From IMG/VR virus record IMGVR_UViG_3300031576_000001, positions 186,001-250,000 of that record: a stretch of DNA of 64,000 nt. One strand, written 5' to 3'. Each line of letters starts with the position of its first letter. The stretch's first letter is position 1. Below, in pieces: positions 26,368-34,540 of the stretch. The notes under the pieces were generated by a model. The model did no database searches. It worked only from the letters and a program-made list of their open reading frames with translations, and was not told the origin of the DNA. This stretch comes from a virus. The translations under genes were made by a program, and so were the position numbers.

Positions 26368-26841
26368 GGCGCCCATTAGCTCGCCCCAGTCCGAGGCTAG
26401 TAGGAAGTCGGCACAGAGGTGTACACCCTCAGTCAGCCTCGGGAGCTTGCGGTAGGCACACCCAAGAGGCGCTGTCCCTGCAAGGCAGGGGGGCTCAGGC
26501 GTGTCCTCCTCGCGCAGCCGCGGACCTTCGTAGCACTGGCTACCCAGGCGAGACCCGTAGGTGTACGCCTCGCTGTAGTACGGGCAGTGGTTAGCGGAGA
26601 CCTCTTCGGGGGTAAACTCGACCGTGATCCGCCAGTGTCCCCTTATAGGCTTCTGACCTGACCAGTTCTTGGGGAGGGGCAACAGGGTGCTCAGGTAGGC
26701 TCGCCCCTGTGCCTGACTGCAACGGTAGTTAGGGCAGTCAAGGTAAGCGTCCGGGTGGCGGTCAAAGAAGCTTGTGTCGCCGTCGCCTGTAAAGTAGCGG
26801 TCAACGAGCACGGTCTCTTTACGGAGGGGGGGTGACGGCAT
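26353..26841 (-). CDS. Cysteine-containing hypothetical protein
   Basis: Encodes 162 residues. The start is set by a GGTGTACCAT box eight bases upstream of ATG 26841. Eight cysteines are spread along the chain (CPNYRCS, NHCPYY, SQCYEG, PPCLAG, LGCAYR, HLCADF). No signal peptide or family is seen. The 3' end overlaps protease 3 by 15 bases. Confidence 0.65.
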   Translation of the reverse strand: MPSPPLRKETVLVDRYFTGDGDTSFFDRHPDAYLDCPNYRCSQAQGRAYLSTLLPLPKNWSGQKPIRGHWRITVEFTPEEVSANHCPYYSEAYTYGSRLGSQCYEGPRLREEDTPEPPCLAGTAPLGCAYRKLPRLTEGVHLCADFLLASDWGELMGALALS

Positions 26842-26849
26842 GGGGGCTC

Positions 26850-26859
26850 ATGGTACACC
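26850..26859 (-). promoter_or_regulatory. Leaderless-type -10 box GGTGTACCAT
   Basis: Eight bases upstream of ATG 26841 on the minus strand. Confidence 0.6.
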
Positions 26860-26880
26860 TCTTTTCCTCGCACGTCTACC

Positions 26881-27960
26881 ATGACGAGCACGCTAACCGA
26901 GCGAGTGGTAGCCAGACACCTCTCAGCCTACGTAGAGGTGCCGGACTACGACGAGCCCGAGGAAAACGACTTTGAGGCTGCCAAGAGGGAAGACCTTGCC
27001 TATTGGGACAAGGTGGAGGCGGTCTTCTTCAAGTTCGCCAAGACCTACGTGAAGCCTCTGGTAGCCAACCCCAGCTTTGAGCCGGAGTTTCGCTCTGCGG
27101 TGTCTGACTGCTTCTTCAAGGCGAAGGGCTCTCACACACAGTTCAACATTGCATTGGCTTTGCACACCCGCTCCCCCCGAGGGTGCTATCAGTCGCCCTT
27201 GGAGCACTCGTGGAACTACCGTAACAAAGAGGCCATTGCCTACGCTAATAAGCTGCGCACCGGGAAGAAGCTAGACCGGGCACACCGGCAGATTGAGTCT
27301 GTCGAGGGTTGGTTCCGTAGCCTGGCAGAGTTCAAGGCGTACAGTGAGGGCACCGAGATCATGGAGGCGCTAGAGGCTACGGCTGACGTTTCCGGGTGGT
27401 CTCAAAAGTGCCTGGACGTAGCTAACGCCCTCTCCGACCACGTACACAAACTCAAGTACGCCTCGTCCATGTGGGGTAGCCCTACCATTCTCAAGAACTT
27501 CCAAGAGGCATGGGACGTGGCGCGTCAGGGCTACAAGACGATAAAGCCCATCTTTGAGAAGGCGTGGCTACAGTTTTGTGGGGCTGACCGGCAGCTAGAC
27601 AAGTTCACAGACGCTTGGTGGAAGGTACGCCAGATTACCCTAAAGGCTTACGAGGATTTCCGAGTGGGGGACAAGTCCGCCGTCGTAAAGCTCTACGCTG
27701 TCCGTGTCGAGACGTGCCTCCGTCAGTACCACGAGGTCATGGACCGGGGGCGAGAGGCTTTCGACCGTGACCTCTTCGTCAAGGCGACCAAGTGGAGCGA
27801 CATGCAGTCCGAGTACCAAAACGCTCAGAGGAAATTCTTGATAGACTTGATAGACTGGGATCTGCCATGGCCTTGGACGGAGCACCACCCAAAATCCTGC
27901 ATACTCAAGGCGGTCACTCAGCTTGAAGCCTTGGACCGCAAGCGTGGCACACTGTTCTGA
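26881..27960 (+). CDS. Helical protein with RVAxRY-like N-terminal motif
   Basis: Encodes 359 residues beginning MTSTLTERVVARHLSAY, the tag shared with neighbours. The rest is predicted helical, rich in Trp, Lys and Glu, with no enzymatic motif. It could be a virion or scaffold component. The tag is the only link to the other proteins. Start at ATG 26881 lies 21 bases beyond a divergent promoter box. Confidence 0.7.
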   Translation: MTSTLTERVVARHLSAYVEVPDYDEPEENDFEAAKREDLAYWDKVEAVFFKFAKTYVKPLVANPSFEPEFRSAVSDCFFKAKGSHTQFNIALALHTRSPRGCYQSPLEHSWNYRNKEAIAYANKLRTGKKLDRAHRQIESVEGWFRSLAEFKAYSEGTEIMEALEATADVSGWSQKCLDVANALSDHVHKLKYASSMWGSPTILKNFQEAWDVARQGYKTIKPIFEKAWLQFCGADRQLDKFTDAWWKVRQITLKAYEDFRVGDKSAVVKLYAVRVETCLRQYHEVMDRGREAFDRDLFVKATKWSDMQSEYQNAQRKFLIDLIDWDLPWPWTEHHPKSCILKAVTQLEALDRKRGTLF

Positions 27961-27970
27961 ACGTCTCCCC

Positions 27971-27980
27971 GGTGTAGAAC
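27971..27980 (+). promoter_or_regulatory. Leaderless-type -10 box GGTGTAGAAC
   Basis: Six bases upstream of ATG 27987. Confidence 0.6.
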
Positions 27981-27986
27981 CACCCC

Positions 27987-28328
27987 ATGCGTCGAGAAGC
28001 CAAGAAAACCACGGGGAGTGTAGCAAAGCAGCGCAGTAAGCACCTACTTGCCCAGCGCCAGCGCGACGCCATGCAAGCACTACACGAGGGTAAGGAAACC
28101 CGCCTCTTGGTGGTACCCTACTTCGGCGGCAAAAGGCAGTGGATGGTAGTCACTCCCATTTCTAGTGACACCGCGCCCCAGAGTGGAGTGACAGTAGTGG
28201 CTCTAGCCGGGGGCGTTATCCAAGAGGGTGTAGTCATCGACAAGGACGGGCGCACCTTTGCTACCAACAGGCGAGACTATTACGACAGCACAGTCAAAGT
28301 GCTAGGCTCCGTCAAGTTGACCACGTAG
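27987..28328 (+). CDS. Small basic hypothetical protein
   Basis: Encodes 113 residues with a Lys/Arg/Gln-rich N-terminus and a strand-rich C-terminal part (RLLVVPYFGGKRQWMVVTP). It starts from its own leaderless promoter. No family recognised. Confidence 0.65.
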   Translation: MRREAKKTTGSVAKQRSKHLLAQRQRDAMQALHEGKETRLLVVPYFGGKRQWMVVTPISSDTAPQSGVTVVALAGGVIQEGVVIDKDGRTFATNRRDYYDSTVKVLGSVKLTT

Positions 28329-28339
28329 CCCCCCAAAGC

Positions 28340-28345
28340 TACACT
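28340..28345 (+). promoter_or_regulatory. Leaderless-type -10 box TACACT
   Basis: Seven bases upstream of ATG 28353; the GGTG prefix is replaced by AAGC. Confidence 0.5.
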
Positions 28346-28352
28346 CCCTACC

Positions 28353-28709
28353 ATGGACGTTTGCAGCGTTGTCCCTGCCAACCTGAGTGAAGCCCTCGTC
28401 TACATAGACGACACCTGGCCCGACATGCGCGAAGAGCTAATCGAGCATGGTCCTGTGGCGTATCACAGCACCATGGGGATGCACCTTCGGAACATCTTTG
28501 GGCTGTGGTACAAGAGCCCCCTCGCTCAACACCTAGAGAAGCACTGGGGCGTTTCCCACCCAGACGACATGAGCGGGCTTCTCTTGGAGCAATGGGTCAC
28601 CTGGCTCAAGAAAGCCAAGCCCGCCCTCCCATGGGAGCCTGGTTACGTACCGCCCTGGGTCGAGCCTCCCACCTGTTTGACTCTGGCGACCGAGATTGCT
28701 TTATCGTAG
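28353..28709 (+). CDS. DUF6794 domain protein
   Basis: Encodes 118 residues. The sequence AYHSTMGMHLRNIFGLWYKS followed by PLAQHLEKHWGVSHPDDMSG is the DUF6794 signature (H-x-GLG-x-x-IRNxxGLW, then HPDDMS). The family is common in bacteria, including Myxococcota, and has no known function. The end overlaps the convergent DUF6197-like gene by 67 bases. Confidence 0.75.
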   Translation: MDVCSVVPANLSEALVYIDDTWPDMREELIEHGPVAYHSTMGMHLRNIFGLWYKSPLAQHLEKHWGVSHPDDMSGLLLEQWVTWLKKAKPALPWEPGYVPPWVEPPTCLTLATEIALS

Positions 28710-29029
28710 AGGCTAAGCACGTCCTCTTTGGTGCGCTTCGGGTCGTCATTCCATTCACCCATGTGAAGCTCAGTGGGGTCGATGTTCAGCACACACGCAA
28801 AAAGGGCGTGTATGTGGTAGGCGGTACGCTTCTTATCGCTCTTGGGGATGTACCGGTACACTGCACCCATACTGCAAAAGCACACGGCGTACTCGTCGTC
28901 GGGGGTGACCTGGCTATGGCTGGCGTCCCTAGCGTAGAGCCCTTGCGTCCACCCTTTCCGTACCAGGGCCTCCCGCGCCCTGGTGAGTATACTTAGAATG
29001 AGCACCCAATCCGAGGCGTAGTCGGTCAC
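28643..29029 (-). CDS. DUF6197-like protein A
   Basis: Encodes 128 residues from GTG 29029, which overlaps the stop of the upstream paralogue (GTGA), so the pair is coupled. Diagnostic segments are ALVRKGWTQGLYA, CFCSMGAVYRYI and WNDDPKRTKEDVLSLYDKAI, the DUF6197 pattern of GW-x-QG, CxxGA and WND...T.EEV. It is one of three paralogues here. Function unknown. Confidence 0.72.
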   Translation of the reverse strand: MTDYASDWVLILSILTRAREALVRKGWTQGLYARDASHSQVTPDDEYAVCFCSMGAVYRYIPKSDKKRTAYHIHALFACVLNIDPTELHMGEWNDDPKRTKEDVLSLYDKAISVARVKQVGGSTQGGT

Positions 29030-29373
29030 GACCCCACCCAGTCTGTCTGAGAGATAGCTCGGTCGTACAACGCCAAGACTTCCTCTTTGGTTGTGCTCGC
29101 CCGGTCGTTCCACATCGAAATGCGCATATTTGTCAGCCTTTCCAAGCTGTGGATGCAATCGCCGCGAAGGTTGATGGCTTCACCCGTGACCCGCATGATT
29201 GCCCCCAGCGCACAAAAGCCCACAGCCGTCTCGTCCGCAGGGTGTACCGGAACCCCAGAGGGTGACAGGGCATAGGCCCCCTGGACCCAACCTGAGCGAG
29301 CCAGCAAGTCACGCGCATCTTGCAGGGCTGCTTTGATCTCTTCCTTGGTGGGTTCTTCCTCGTCGTCGTGCAT
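29026..29373 (-). CDS. DUF6197-like protein B
   Basis: Encodes 115 residues starting MHDDEEEPTKEEIKAAL. Family segments are LLARSGWVQGAYA, GFCALGAIMRV and MWNDRASTTKEEVLALYDRAI. ATG 29373 lies six bases after GGTGTAAAGG on the minus strand. It is the first gene of a two-gene leftward operon with paralogue A. Confidence 0.75.
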   Translation of the reverse strand: MHDDEEEPTKEEIKAALQDARDLLARSGWVQGAYALSPSGVPVHPADETAVGFCALGAIMRVTGEAINLRGDCIHSLERLTNMRISMWNDRASTTKEEVLALYDRAISQTDWVGS

Positions 29374-29379
29374 AGCGTG

Positions 29380-29389
29380 CCTTTACACC
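29380..29389 (-). promoter_or_regulatory. Leaderless-type -10 box GGTGTAAAGG
   Basis: Upstream of ATG 29373 on the minus strand, only ten bases from the divergent box at 29400. Confidence 0.6.
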
Positions 29390-29399
29390 AAGAGGCGGG

Positions 29400-29405
29400 T
29401 AGACT
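29400..29405 (+). promoter_or_regulatory. -10 box TAGACT ahead of GTG 29416
   Basis: Spacing of ten bases to the GTG. It shares GGCGGGTAGACT with the site at 25153. Confidence 0.5.
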
Positions 29406-29415
29406 CCCCGCTACC

Positions 29416-30420
29416 GTGATCAAGTACCTCGGGTCAAAGCGTACCCTGTTGCCTACCATCCTCAACGCCCTCTCGGGGTGTGACTCAGTGCTCGACCTGT
29501 TCTCGGGTACCTCTCGGGTGAGCGTGGCGTGCAAAGCAGCCGGCAAGAGGGTGGTCTCTGCGGACTACGCCAATTACGCTCACACGCTGGCGACCTGTTA
29601 CGTTCAGACAGACAGTGACCGCGCAGAGGAGGCTGGTAGAATTATCACGGAGCTAAACCAGCTTCCCGGTCGGGCGGGCTACTTTACCGAGACATTCTGC
29701 CGGAAGTCACGGTTTTTGCAGCCGTTCAACGGAGAGCGCGTTGACGCCATCCGAGAGGCTATTGAGCAGAAGGGGCTCGACCCGGAGCTAAAGGCCGTCG
29801 CGCTCACCAGCCTCTTGGAAGCCGCGGACAAGGTAGACTCCACGGTGGGTCTACAAATGGCGTACCTCAAGGAGTGGGCGAAGAGGTCGTACAATCCGTT
29901 GACCCTCGCGCTCCCGGCGCTCTTGCCAGTGAGCCCTCACGGTAAGGGTCTCGCGCTACAAGGGGACGCTAGAGCGCTAGCGGGGGAAGTTGAGGTTGAC
30001 GGGGTATACCTAGACCCCCCCTACAACCAGCACTCCTACCTTGGAAACTACCACGTTTGGGAGTCTTTGGTCCTCTGGGACGCGCCCGAAGTGTACGGGG
30101 TGGCGTGTAAGAGGGTGGACACCCGAGAGAAACGGAGCCCGTTCAACTCCCGGCGGTGGGCACGGCAAGCCTTCTCAGAGGTAGTCCAGCGGTGCCGCGC
30201 CAGGAAGAGGATCGTGGTCTCATTCAGCGACGAGGCTTTCCTGGTCAGACAGGACGTAGAAGCCATTCTACGGGAGAGGGGCACTGTGTCCGTGGTCACG
30301 CTCCCCCACAAGCGGCACGTCGGTAGCCAGCTTGGGGTCTTCAACCCCGATGGGTTGCGTGTGGGTACCCCCGGTAAGACAGAGTGCCGTGAGTATCTCT
30401 TCGTTACTGAGGTTGGGTAG
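29416..30420 (+). CDS. D12-class adenine-specific DNA methyltransferase
   Basis: Encodes 334 residues from GTG 29416 (VIKYLGSKRTLLP). Motif I is VLDLFSGTSRVS, and the catalytic motif IV is YLDPPYNQHSYLGNYH. The late segment KRHVGSQLGVFNPDG is typical of stand-alone phage and plasmid methylases. It transfers methyl from SAM to adenine N6; the recognition site is unknown. No cognate nuclease lies next to it, so it is probably a protective or orphan enzyme. The 3' end overlaps the convergent gene by 153 bases. Confidence 0.9.
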   Translation: MIKYLGSKRTLLPTILNALSGCDSVLDLFSGTSRVSVACKAAGKRVVSADYANYAHTLATCYVQTDSDRAEEAGRIITELNQLPGRAGYFTETFCRKSRFLQPFNGERVDAIREAIEQKGLDPELKAVALTSLLEAADKVDSTVGLQMAYLKEWAKRSYNPLTLALPALLPVSPHGKGLALQGDARALAGEVEVDGVYLDPPYNQHSYLGNYHVWESLVLWDAPEVYGVACKRVDTREKRSPFNSRRWARQAFSEVVQRCRARKRIVVSFSDEAFLVRQDVEAILRERGTVSVVTLPHKRHVGSQLGVFNPDGLRVGTPGKTECREYLFVTEVG

Positions 30421-30918
30421 GGCAACGTGACGCTGCTTTTGGCTAGGTGCCAGCCTGAGCGTTACGGATTCCACGACACGGTTGAGGTCGTCAACGTAGC
30501 GGTAAGGGTTCTGGCTGCCCCAGGAGTGAAGGCTAGCCAGAGCATCTTTACCCTTGGCTAGCGCCCGGTAGTCCTTGGCTCGCTCCCGGGCAGCGATCCG
30601 CACGCTGGCAAACCGAGTGTAGAATTGCTTGGCGGTGGCGTCTATCACGGTACGGGGGGAGCCGGGTAGCTCTAGCCAGCAATGCCCTGTGGGGGTACTC
30701 CTACAGAACATCCCGGTTGCCAGGTCAACCTCCGTGTAGCCCTTGGCGTAGAGGACTTGACCCAGGGCGAAGGATACCACGGCGCAGAGTCCCCCGAAGG
30801 TCGTGTAGTTCGGTGGTCCCCCTTGGTAGATCACAGGGAGCCGGAGGGCAGCGACCTCTTCGCGAACCAAGAGGGCAGCCCGGATGACAAACTGACGGTC
30901 AAGCCCCGTCACGGACAC
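30268..30918 (-). CDS. Transglutaminase/cysteine-protease-like protein
   Basis: Encodes 216 residues. The order C45 (FGGLCAVVSFAL), H79 (TGHCWLEL) and D93 (VIDATAKQF) matches the Cys-His-Asp triad of the transglutaminase-like fold. Such proteins hydrolyse or cross-link amide bonds. It follows DUF6197 paralogue C with a 20-base overlap, in the same leftward operon. Its last 50 codons overlap the methyltransferase gene. Substrate unknown; fold assignment rests on motif spacing. Confidence 0.65.
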   Translation of the reverse strand: MSVTGLDRQFVIRAALLVREEVAALRLPVIYQGGPPNYTTFGGLCAVVSFALGQVLYAKGYTEVDLATGMFCRSTPTGHCWLELPGSPRTVIDATAKQFYTRFASVRIAARERAKDYRALAKGKDALASLHSWGSQNPYRYVDDLNRVVESVTLRLAPSQKQRHVALPNLSNEEILTALCLTGGTHTQPIGVEDPKLATDVPLVGERDHGHSAPLP

Positions 30919-31288
30919 GGCTGACCTCGGTAGCCACCCAGAGGGGGTCGTCGGTACGGTACGGCTTGGGAGGCGCCACGATGCCAGCCTCTTGGTAGAG
31001 GAGGGAGAGCACTTCCTCTTGGGTCCGCTGGGGGTTGTCGTTCCAAACCGAGGGTGCGGTCCTCAGCACACTGTCAAGGTGTCCCCTGACCGCCAGGAAA
31101 CCGTCCAGGGAGGGTAGCGCCTTTATCACGGCGCCCATGAGGCAGAAGGCGTAAGCGTCCGGGCGGTCGGGTTGGCTCACCTTAGTCCCCTCTTGGGTGC
31201 GGGCGTAGCTCCCCTGGCACCATGGGTTTTGTAGGAGGACCAAGAGTGTGCCCCGTAGGGTCTCTTTGACTTCGGGTGTGGGTGGCAT
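30899..31288 (-). CDS. DUF6197-like protein C
   Basis: Encodes 129 residues. NPWCQGSYA, AFCLMGAVIKAL and VWNDNPQRTQEEVLSLL match the family segments of the other two copies. Start ATG 31288 lies eight bases after GGTGTACCCA. It is the third paralogue within 2.7 kb but is separated from the others by a methyltransferase on the other strand. Confidence 0.75.
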   Translation of the reverse strand: MPPTPEVKETLRGTLLVLLQNPWCQGSYARTQEGTKVSQPDRPDAYAFCLMGAVIKALPSLDGFLAVRGHLDSVLRTAPSVWNDNPQRTQEEVLSLLYQEAGIVAPPKPYRTDDPLWVATEVSRVRDGA

Positions 31289-31296
31289 CGTTTCTG

Positions 31297-31306
31297 TGGG
31301 TACACC
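31297..31306 (-). promoter_or_regulatory. Leaderless-type -10 box GGTGTACCCA
   Basis: Eight bases upstream of ATG 31288 on the minus strand. Confidence 0.6.
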
Positions 31307-31371
31307 AGCGCCAGGGGGGTTTAAGGCTAAGCGGGGGTGTAAACTAACCCTCATGTTCGGAGAGCCTCTTT

Positions 31372-31381
31372 GGTGTAGGCT
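31372..31381 (+). promoter_or_regulatory. Leaderless-type -10 box GGTGTAGGCT
   Basis: Five bases upstream of ATG 31387. A second similar element, GGGTGTAAACT, lies at about 31336-31346. Confidence 0.65.
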
Positions 31382-31386
31382 AGGGT

Positions 31387-33942
31387 ATGACCGTGCCACC
31401 CCCCGTGAACACCGTGCTCCTTGGCGACTGCCTCTCACACCTACGCACCCTGGACAGTGATTCCGTTGACGCTGTAGTGACCGACCCCCCTTACGGGTTG
31501 GGTACCAAGGAACCCACGGGTCAAGAAATTGTAGACTACATACAGGGTAAAGCGCTCGACACAGGCGGCGACTTCATGGGGCGCGAGTGGGCCATACCCT
31601 CTGTGGAAACGTGGAAAGAGGTCTACAGGGTGCTCAAACCAGGGGCACATTGTTTGGTATTTGCTGGGACTAGAGCCTGGGATTTGATGGCTCTCGGGCT
31701 AAGGGTAGCTGGCTTTGAGTTTCGAGACACCATAGCTGATTTGCACCCAGCGCTTGTTTGGCTACAAGGGAGCGGGTTTCCCAAGGGGCTGGACGTGGGA
31801 AAAGCCATTAATAAGAAGAAGGGTGCAGAGAGAGCAGTGGTTGGGATTGATCCCAACCACCGAAGCGTTTCAGGTGTAAGTTATCAGGGAGCTTACGCGG
31901 GTGGAAACACAGGAGCGCCTGTACTCACAGCACCAGCAACACCCGAAGCTAAGCAATGGGATGGCTGGAATGTAGCTCTAAAACCCTCTTGGGAGCCCAT
32001 CCTTGTTTGCCGCAAGCCCCTCTCTGAAAAGACCGTAGCGGCTAACGTCTTGAAGCACGGTACAGGGGCGATTCACATAAACGCCTGCCGTGTAGGTACA
32101 GCTAAAAATGTACCGACCTCCGCGGGTCGGAGCACCCACAGCAACGCTTGGGGAGGTGATAGTCTAAGGCACGAGACAGGCGAAGAGGGTGGGCACAACC
32201 CTAACCTTGGACGCTGGCCACCTAACGCTACCTTTACGCATAGCGAGGAGTGCCAGCCTATCGGTACCAAGAGAGTCAAACTTGTGGGCGCTACGGCACA
32301 CAGAACGGGTCAGGGTAGTGGTGGGACGTTTGTGCCCCAAGGCTCCCCTCATGCAGGCTACAAAGACGACGACGGCACGGAAACAGTAGAGGCGTGGGTT
32401 TGTACTGAGAACTGCCCTGTGTGTTTGCTGGATGCACAGAGCGAGGCTTTGGGTATACACCCTGCGGGCAACACAGCCGTTTCAGAGTGCCACCACAATG
32501 GAAGTGTAGCCTTTGGTAATATAGGGTCGATAGCACACAACCCTAACACCTACAAGGACGAGGGTGGTGCTTCCAGGTTCTTCCCTCAATTTGAGCCGTT
32601 CAAGTACGTTCCTAAAGTACATACCAAGGAACGCACCCAAGATGGCAGGCTGACCAACCCTCACCCTTGTTTGCACCCGGATGCTCTGGTTTTGACGGAG
32701 GATGGGTACAGACAGATTTCTGCGATTGAGGTAGGTAACCGTGTTTACGCTGCTGACGGGCGGTTTCATCTCGTCTCACACACCACCCGCCACACGTACA
32801 CTAAAGAGCATCTTTACAGGATACACGTAAAAGGACTTTCTGACGATACCCTTGTCACCAACAACCACCCATTTCTAGTTTGGCGCCCTACTCGCCAAGG
32901 CGCCAGGGTAGTATCAGGTCAAGTCGCCTGGGTTAGAGCTGAGGATCTTAGGGTGGGGGACTATACCATGACCCCACGATTGGCTGAATCGGTCGAGACC
33001 CCGATTGACCTCCCTACTGATCCTGAGCTTTGGTTTCTGTTCGGTTTGTACCTTGCCGAAGGCAGCCTAGATACGAAGGGTTACCTTGTTTTTTCGCTAC
33101 ACCAAAAAGAAACGTACTTTGTGGATAAAATGAGACAATGTTACGGTGCTAGTACCGTTAGGACGTACCCCTCCAAACAATCACTAAGTATGAACGTGTT
33201 TGTGTTTAGTAAACAAGCTGGTGCCTGTTTCAAGGCTTGGGGGGGCTCTGGGGCTTCTAAAAAAAGGTTGGCTCCTGTCATCTGGAGTTTGCCTCAGCCC
33301 CTTCGACGCATGATATTTCAAGGCTGGATGGCTGGCGACGGTGGGTTGATTCGCAACCACTGGCAAGCAAAAACAGTGTCACCGGACCTGGCTGTACACA
33401 TGATGCTGCTAGGCGAGTCCTGCGGTTACAAGGCGCGGGTCTACCGTTCCATGGGTACAACCAAGGGTATCGGTACCAGGCTCTTCAAGAAAACACTACC
33501 CGTGTACCAACTAGACTTCAGTAAGTCAGATCGACTAGCGGGGCCCGTAGCCGTGAGGTACGAGGATACGGATTACACACTTCGGTATGTGGATAGCGTC
33601 GGTAAGGAATCGTATTGTGGAGAGGTCGTCAACCTCTCCGTTGAGGGTAGCCCTACGTTTATGACTGCCATAGGTATGAGCCATAACACCCTCAAGCCAC
33701 TCGCACTTCTCCGTTGGCTCGTAACGCTCGTGACCCCCCCTAACGGGCTCGTACTGGACCCCTTCTGTGGCTCTGGTACAACGTTGCAAGCGGCTATCGA
33801 GCTAGGCTTCTCTGCCTTGGGTTGCGAGAAAGACCCTGAGTTTCACAAGCTGAGCCAGGACCGCTTGGCACTGGTTCTCCAAGCACAGCAAGACAAAACG
33901 GACGCCCGTAGAGGGTTGTCTATGCTGGACGACATGGAGTAA
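31387..33942 (+). CDS. DNA methyltransferase (N4/N6, DPPY first) interrupted by an intein
   Basis: The 851-residue precursor contains an intein at residues 428-767, leaving an enzyme of 511 residues. Catalytic motif IV is VVTDPPYGLG near residue 35. SAM-binding motif I, VLDPFCGSGTTLQAA, comes near the C-terminus, giving the beta-class order. The intein splits the conserved HP-T-KPLAL segment. The middle of the extein has several cysteines (CTENCPVCLLD), possibly a zinc site in the target-recognition region. It could methylate cytosine N4 or adenine N6. It is the second of three DNA methyltransferases here. Confidence 0.9.
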   Translation: MTVPPPVNTVLLGDCLSHLRTLDSDSVDAVVTDPPYGLGTKEPTGQEIVDYIQGKALDTGGDFMGREWAIPSVETWKEVYRVLKPGAHCLVFAGTRAWDLMALGLRVAGFEFRDTIADLHPALVWLQGSGFPKGLDVGKAINKKKGAERAVVGIDPNHRSVSGVSYQGAYAGGNTGAPVLTAPATPEAKQWDGWNVALKPSWEPILVCRKPLSEKTVAANVLKHGTGAIHINACRVGTAKNVPTSAGRSTHSNAWGGDSLRHETGEEGGHNPNLGRWPPNATFTHSEECQPIGTKRVKLVGATAHRTGQGSGGTFVPQGSPHAGYKDDDGTETVEAWVCTENCPVCLLDAQSEALGIHPAGNTAVSECHHNGSVAFGNIGSIAHNPNTYKDEGGASRFFPQFEPFKYVPKVHTKERTQDGRLTNPHPCLHPDALVLTEDGYRQISAIEVGNRVYAADGRFHLVSHTTRHTYTKEHLYRIHVKGLSDDTLVTNNHPFLVWRPTRQGARVVSGQVAWVRAEDLRVGDYTMTPRLAESVETPIDLPTDPELWFLFGLYLAEGSLDTKGYLVFSLHQKETYFVDKMRQCYGASTVRTYPSKQSLSMNVFVFSKQAGACFKAWGGSGASKKRLAPVIWSLPQPLRRMIFQGWMAGDGGLIRNHWQAKTVSPDLAVHMMLLGESCGYKARVYRSMGTTKGIGTRLFKKTLPVYQLDFSKSDRLAGPVAVRYEDTDYTLRYVDSVGKESYCGEVVNLSVEGSPTFMTAIGMSHNTLKPLALLRWLVTLVTPPNGLVLDPFCGSGTTLQAAIELGFSALGCEKDPEFHKLSQDRLALVLQAQQDKTDARRGLSMLDDME
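32668..33687 (+). mobile_element. Intein 3, in the methyltransferase HPTxKP motif
   Basis: The 340-residue intein starts with Cys (CLHPDALVLTEDG) after NPHP and ends MSHN before extein Thr. Block B is TNNHPFLVW. Homing-endonuclease-type motifs are LFGLYLAEGSLD and IFQGWMAGDGGL. Codons are more AT-rich than the extein, with homopolymer A runs near 33260. Its insertion point is an invariant methyltransferase motif. Confidence 0.9.
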
Positions 33943-34230
33943 GTCCCCACGCCACACCTCACGCCAAGAGCCTACGTCCGTGTCACTGAACCCGTAATCC
34001 GAGGGGTCTTTGTGGCGCGGACACCTCACGTCGAGAACACTATCAGCGCCCCCTCTTCCCTTGAGGGGTCTCCCGTAGAGGTGACCATTAAGCCAGCCCT
34101 CGCCTCTAGGTGGCTCCTTGGGTTGGACTACAGCGGTGCCGCAGAGGGAGCACACCCCGGGGCGTCGGTAAGGGTGGTTATGTGTAGGCAAGACACACCC
34201 TGTATCGTACTGGCAGACCCTTGTGGTCAT
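33802..34230 (-). CDS. Small zinc-binding-like protein
   Basis: Encodes 142 residues. The N-terminus MTTRVCQYDTGCVLPTHNHP and VCSLCGTAV, plus CPRH further on, suggest a zinc ribbon. It overlaps the methyltransferase gene end by 141 bases in antisense. No clear promoter box; GAGAG lies nine bases before ATG. Moderately convincing as a gene. Confidence 0.5.
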   Translation of the reverse strand: MTTRVCQYDTGCVLPTHNHPYRRPGVCSLCGTAVVQPKEPPRGEGWLNGHLYGRPLKGRGGADSVLDVRCPRHKDPSDYGFSDTDVGSWREVWRGDLLHVVQHRQPSTGVRFVLLCLENQCQAVLAQLVKLRVFLATQGREA

Positions 34231-34540
34231 CCTTGGCTCTCCACTAAGAGGTCATACACAGTAACGGGCCACCCTCGGTCTACAAGCTCTTGCTGCACAA
34301 GGGGCTCGACTCTGAACCACTGCCCGCCCCCGTGGTTTACGATGAGCCTGACTGTTTCGAGCTTCTCGCGGGGACAGCCGGTGGTCGCGGGGCATTACGA
34401 GGTCAAACGGGGCGTGGGGGGCTTTGACGTTCTCATGGGGGGGTCAGGTCGTACCTCTCCGTGACAGGTCAGCCTTTGGCGCTGCCCTGTACCTCGTTGA
34501 GAGGGTACCCCTGGCTATGGCGTCTAGCCCCTGGAATGTT
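34231..34540 (+). pseudogene. Region without an intact gene; possible frameshifted coding remnant
   Basis: No full reading frame explains these 310 bases. In one rightward frame, 34248-34427 reads EVIHSNGPPSVYKLLLHKGL... and stops. A second frame is protein-like across 34370-34440 (QPVVAGHYEVKRGVGGFDVL). The first frame resumes as VRSYLSVTGQPLALP up to 34540. A G7 run at 34437-34443 sits at the second switch. This could be a decayed gene or sequence errors. There is no clear start codon. Confidence 0.35.

Noticed and set aside
31353-31460. A 35-codon frame starting MFGEPLWCRLGYDR after GTGTAAACT, with a leaderless-like start.
   Set aside because: It overlaps the promoter and start of the methyltransferase and has no protein-like features; the box may simply be a second promoter element.
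34012-34464. A 150-codon rightward frame (MARTPHVENTIS...).
   Set aside because: The first part is antisense to a zinc-binding-like gene and reads poorly; only a short middle part looks coding and is treated as a possible frameshifted remnant.
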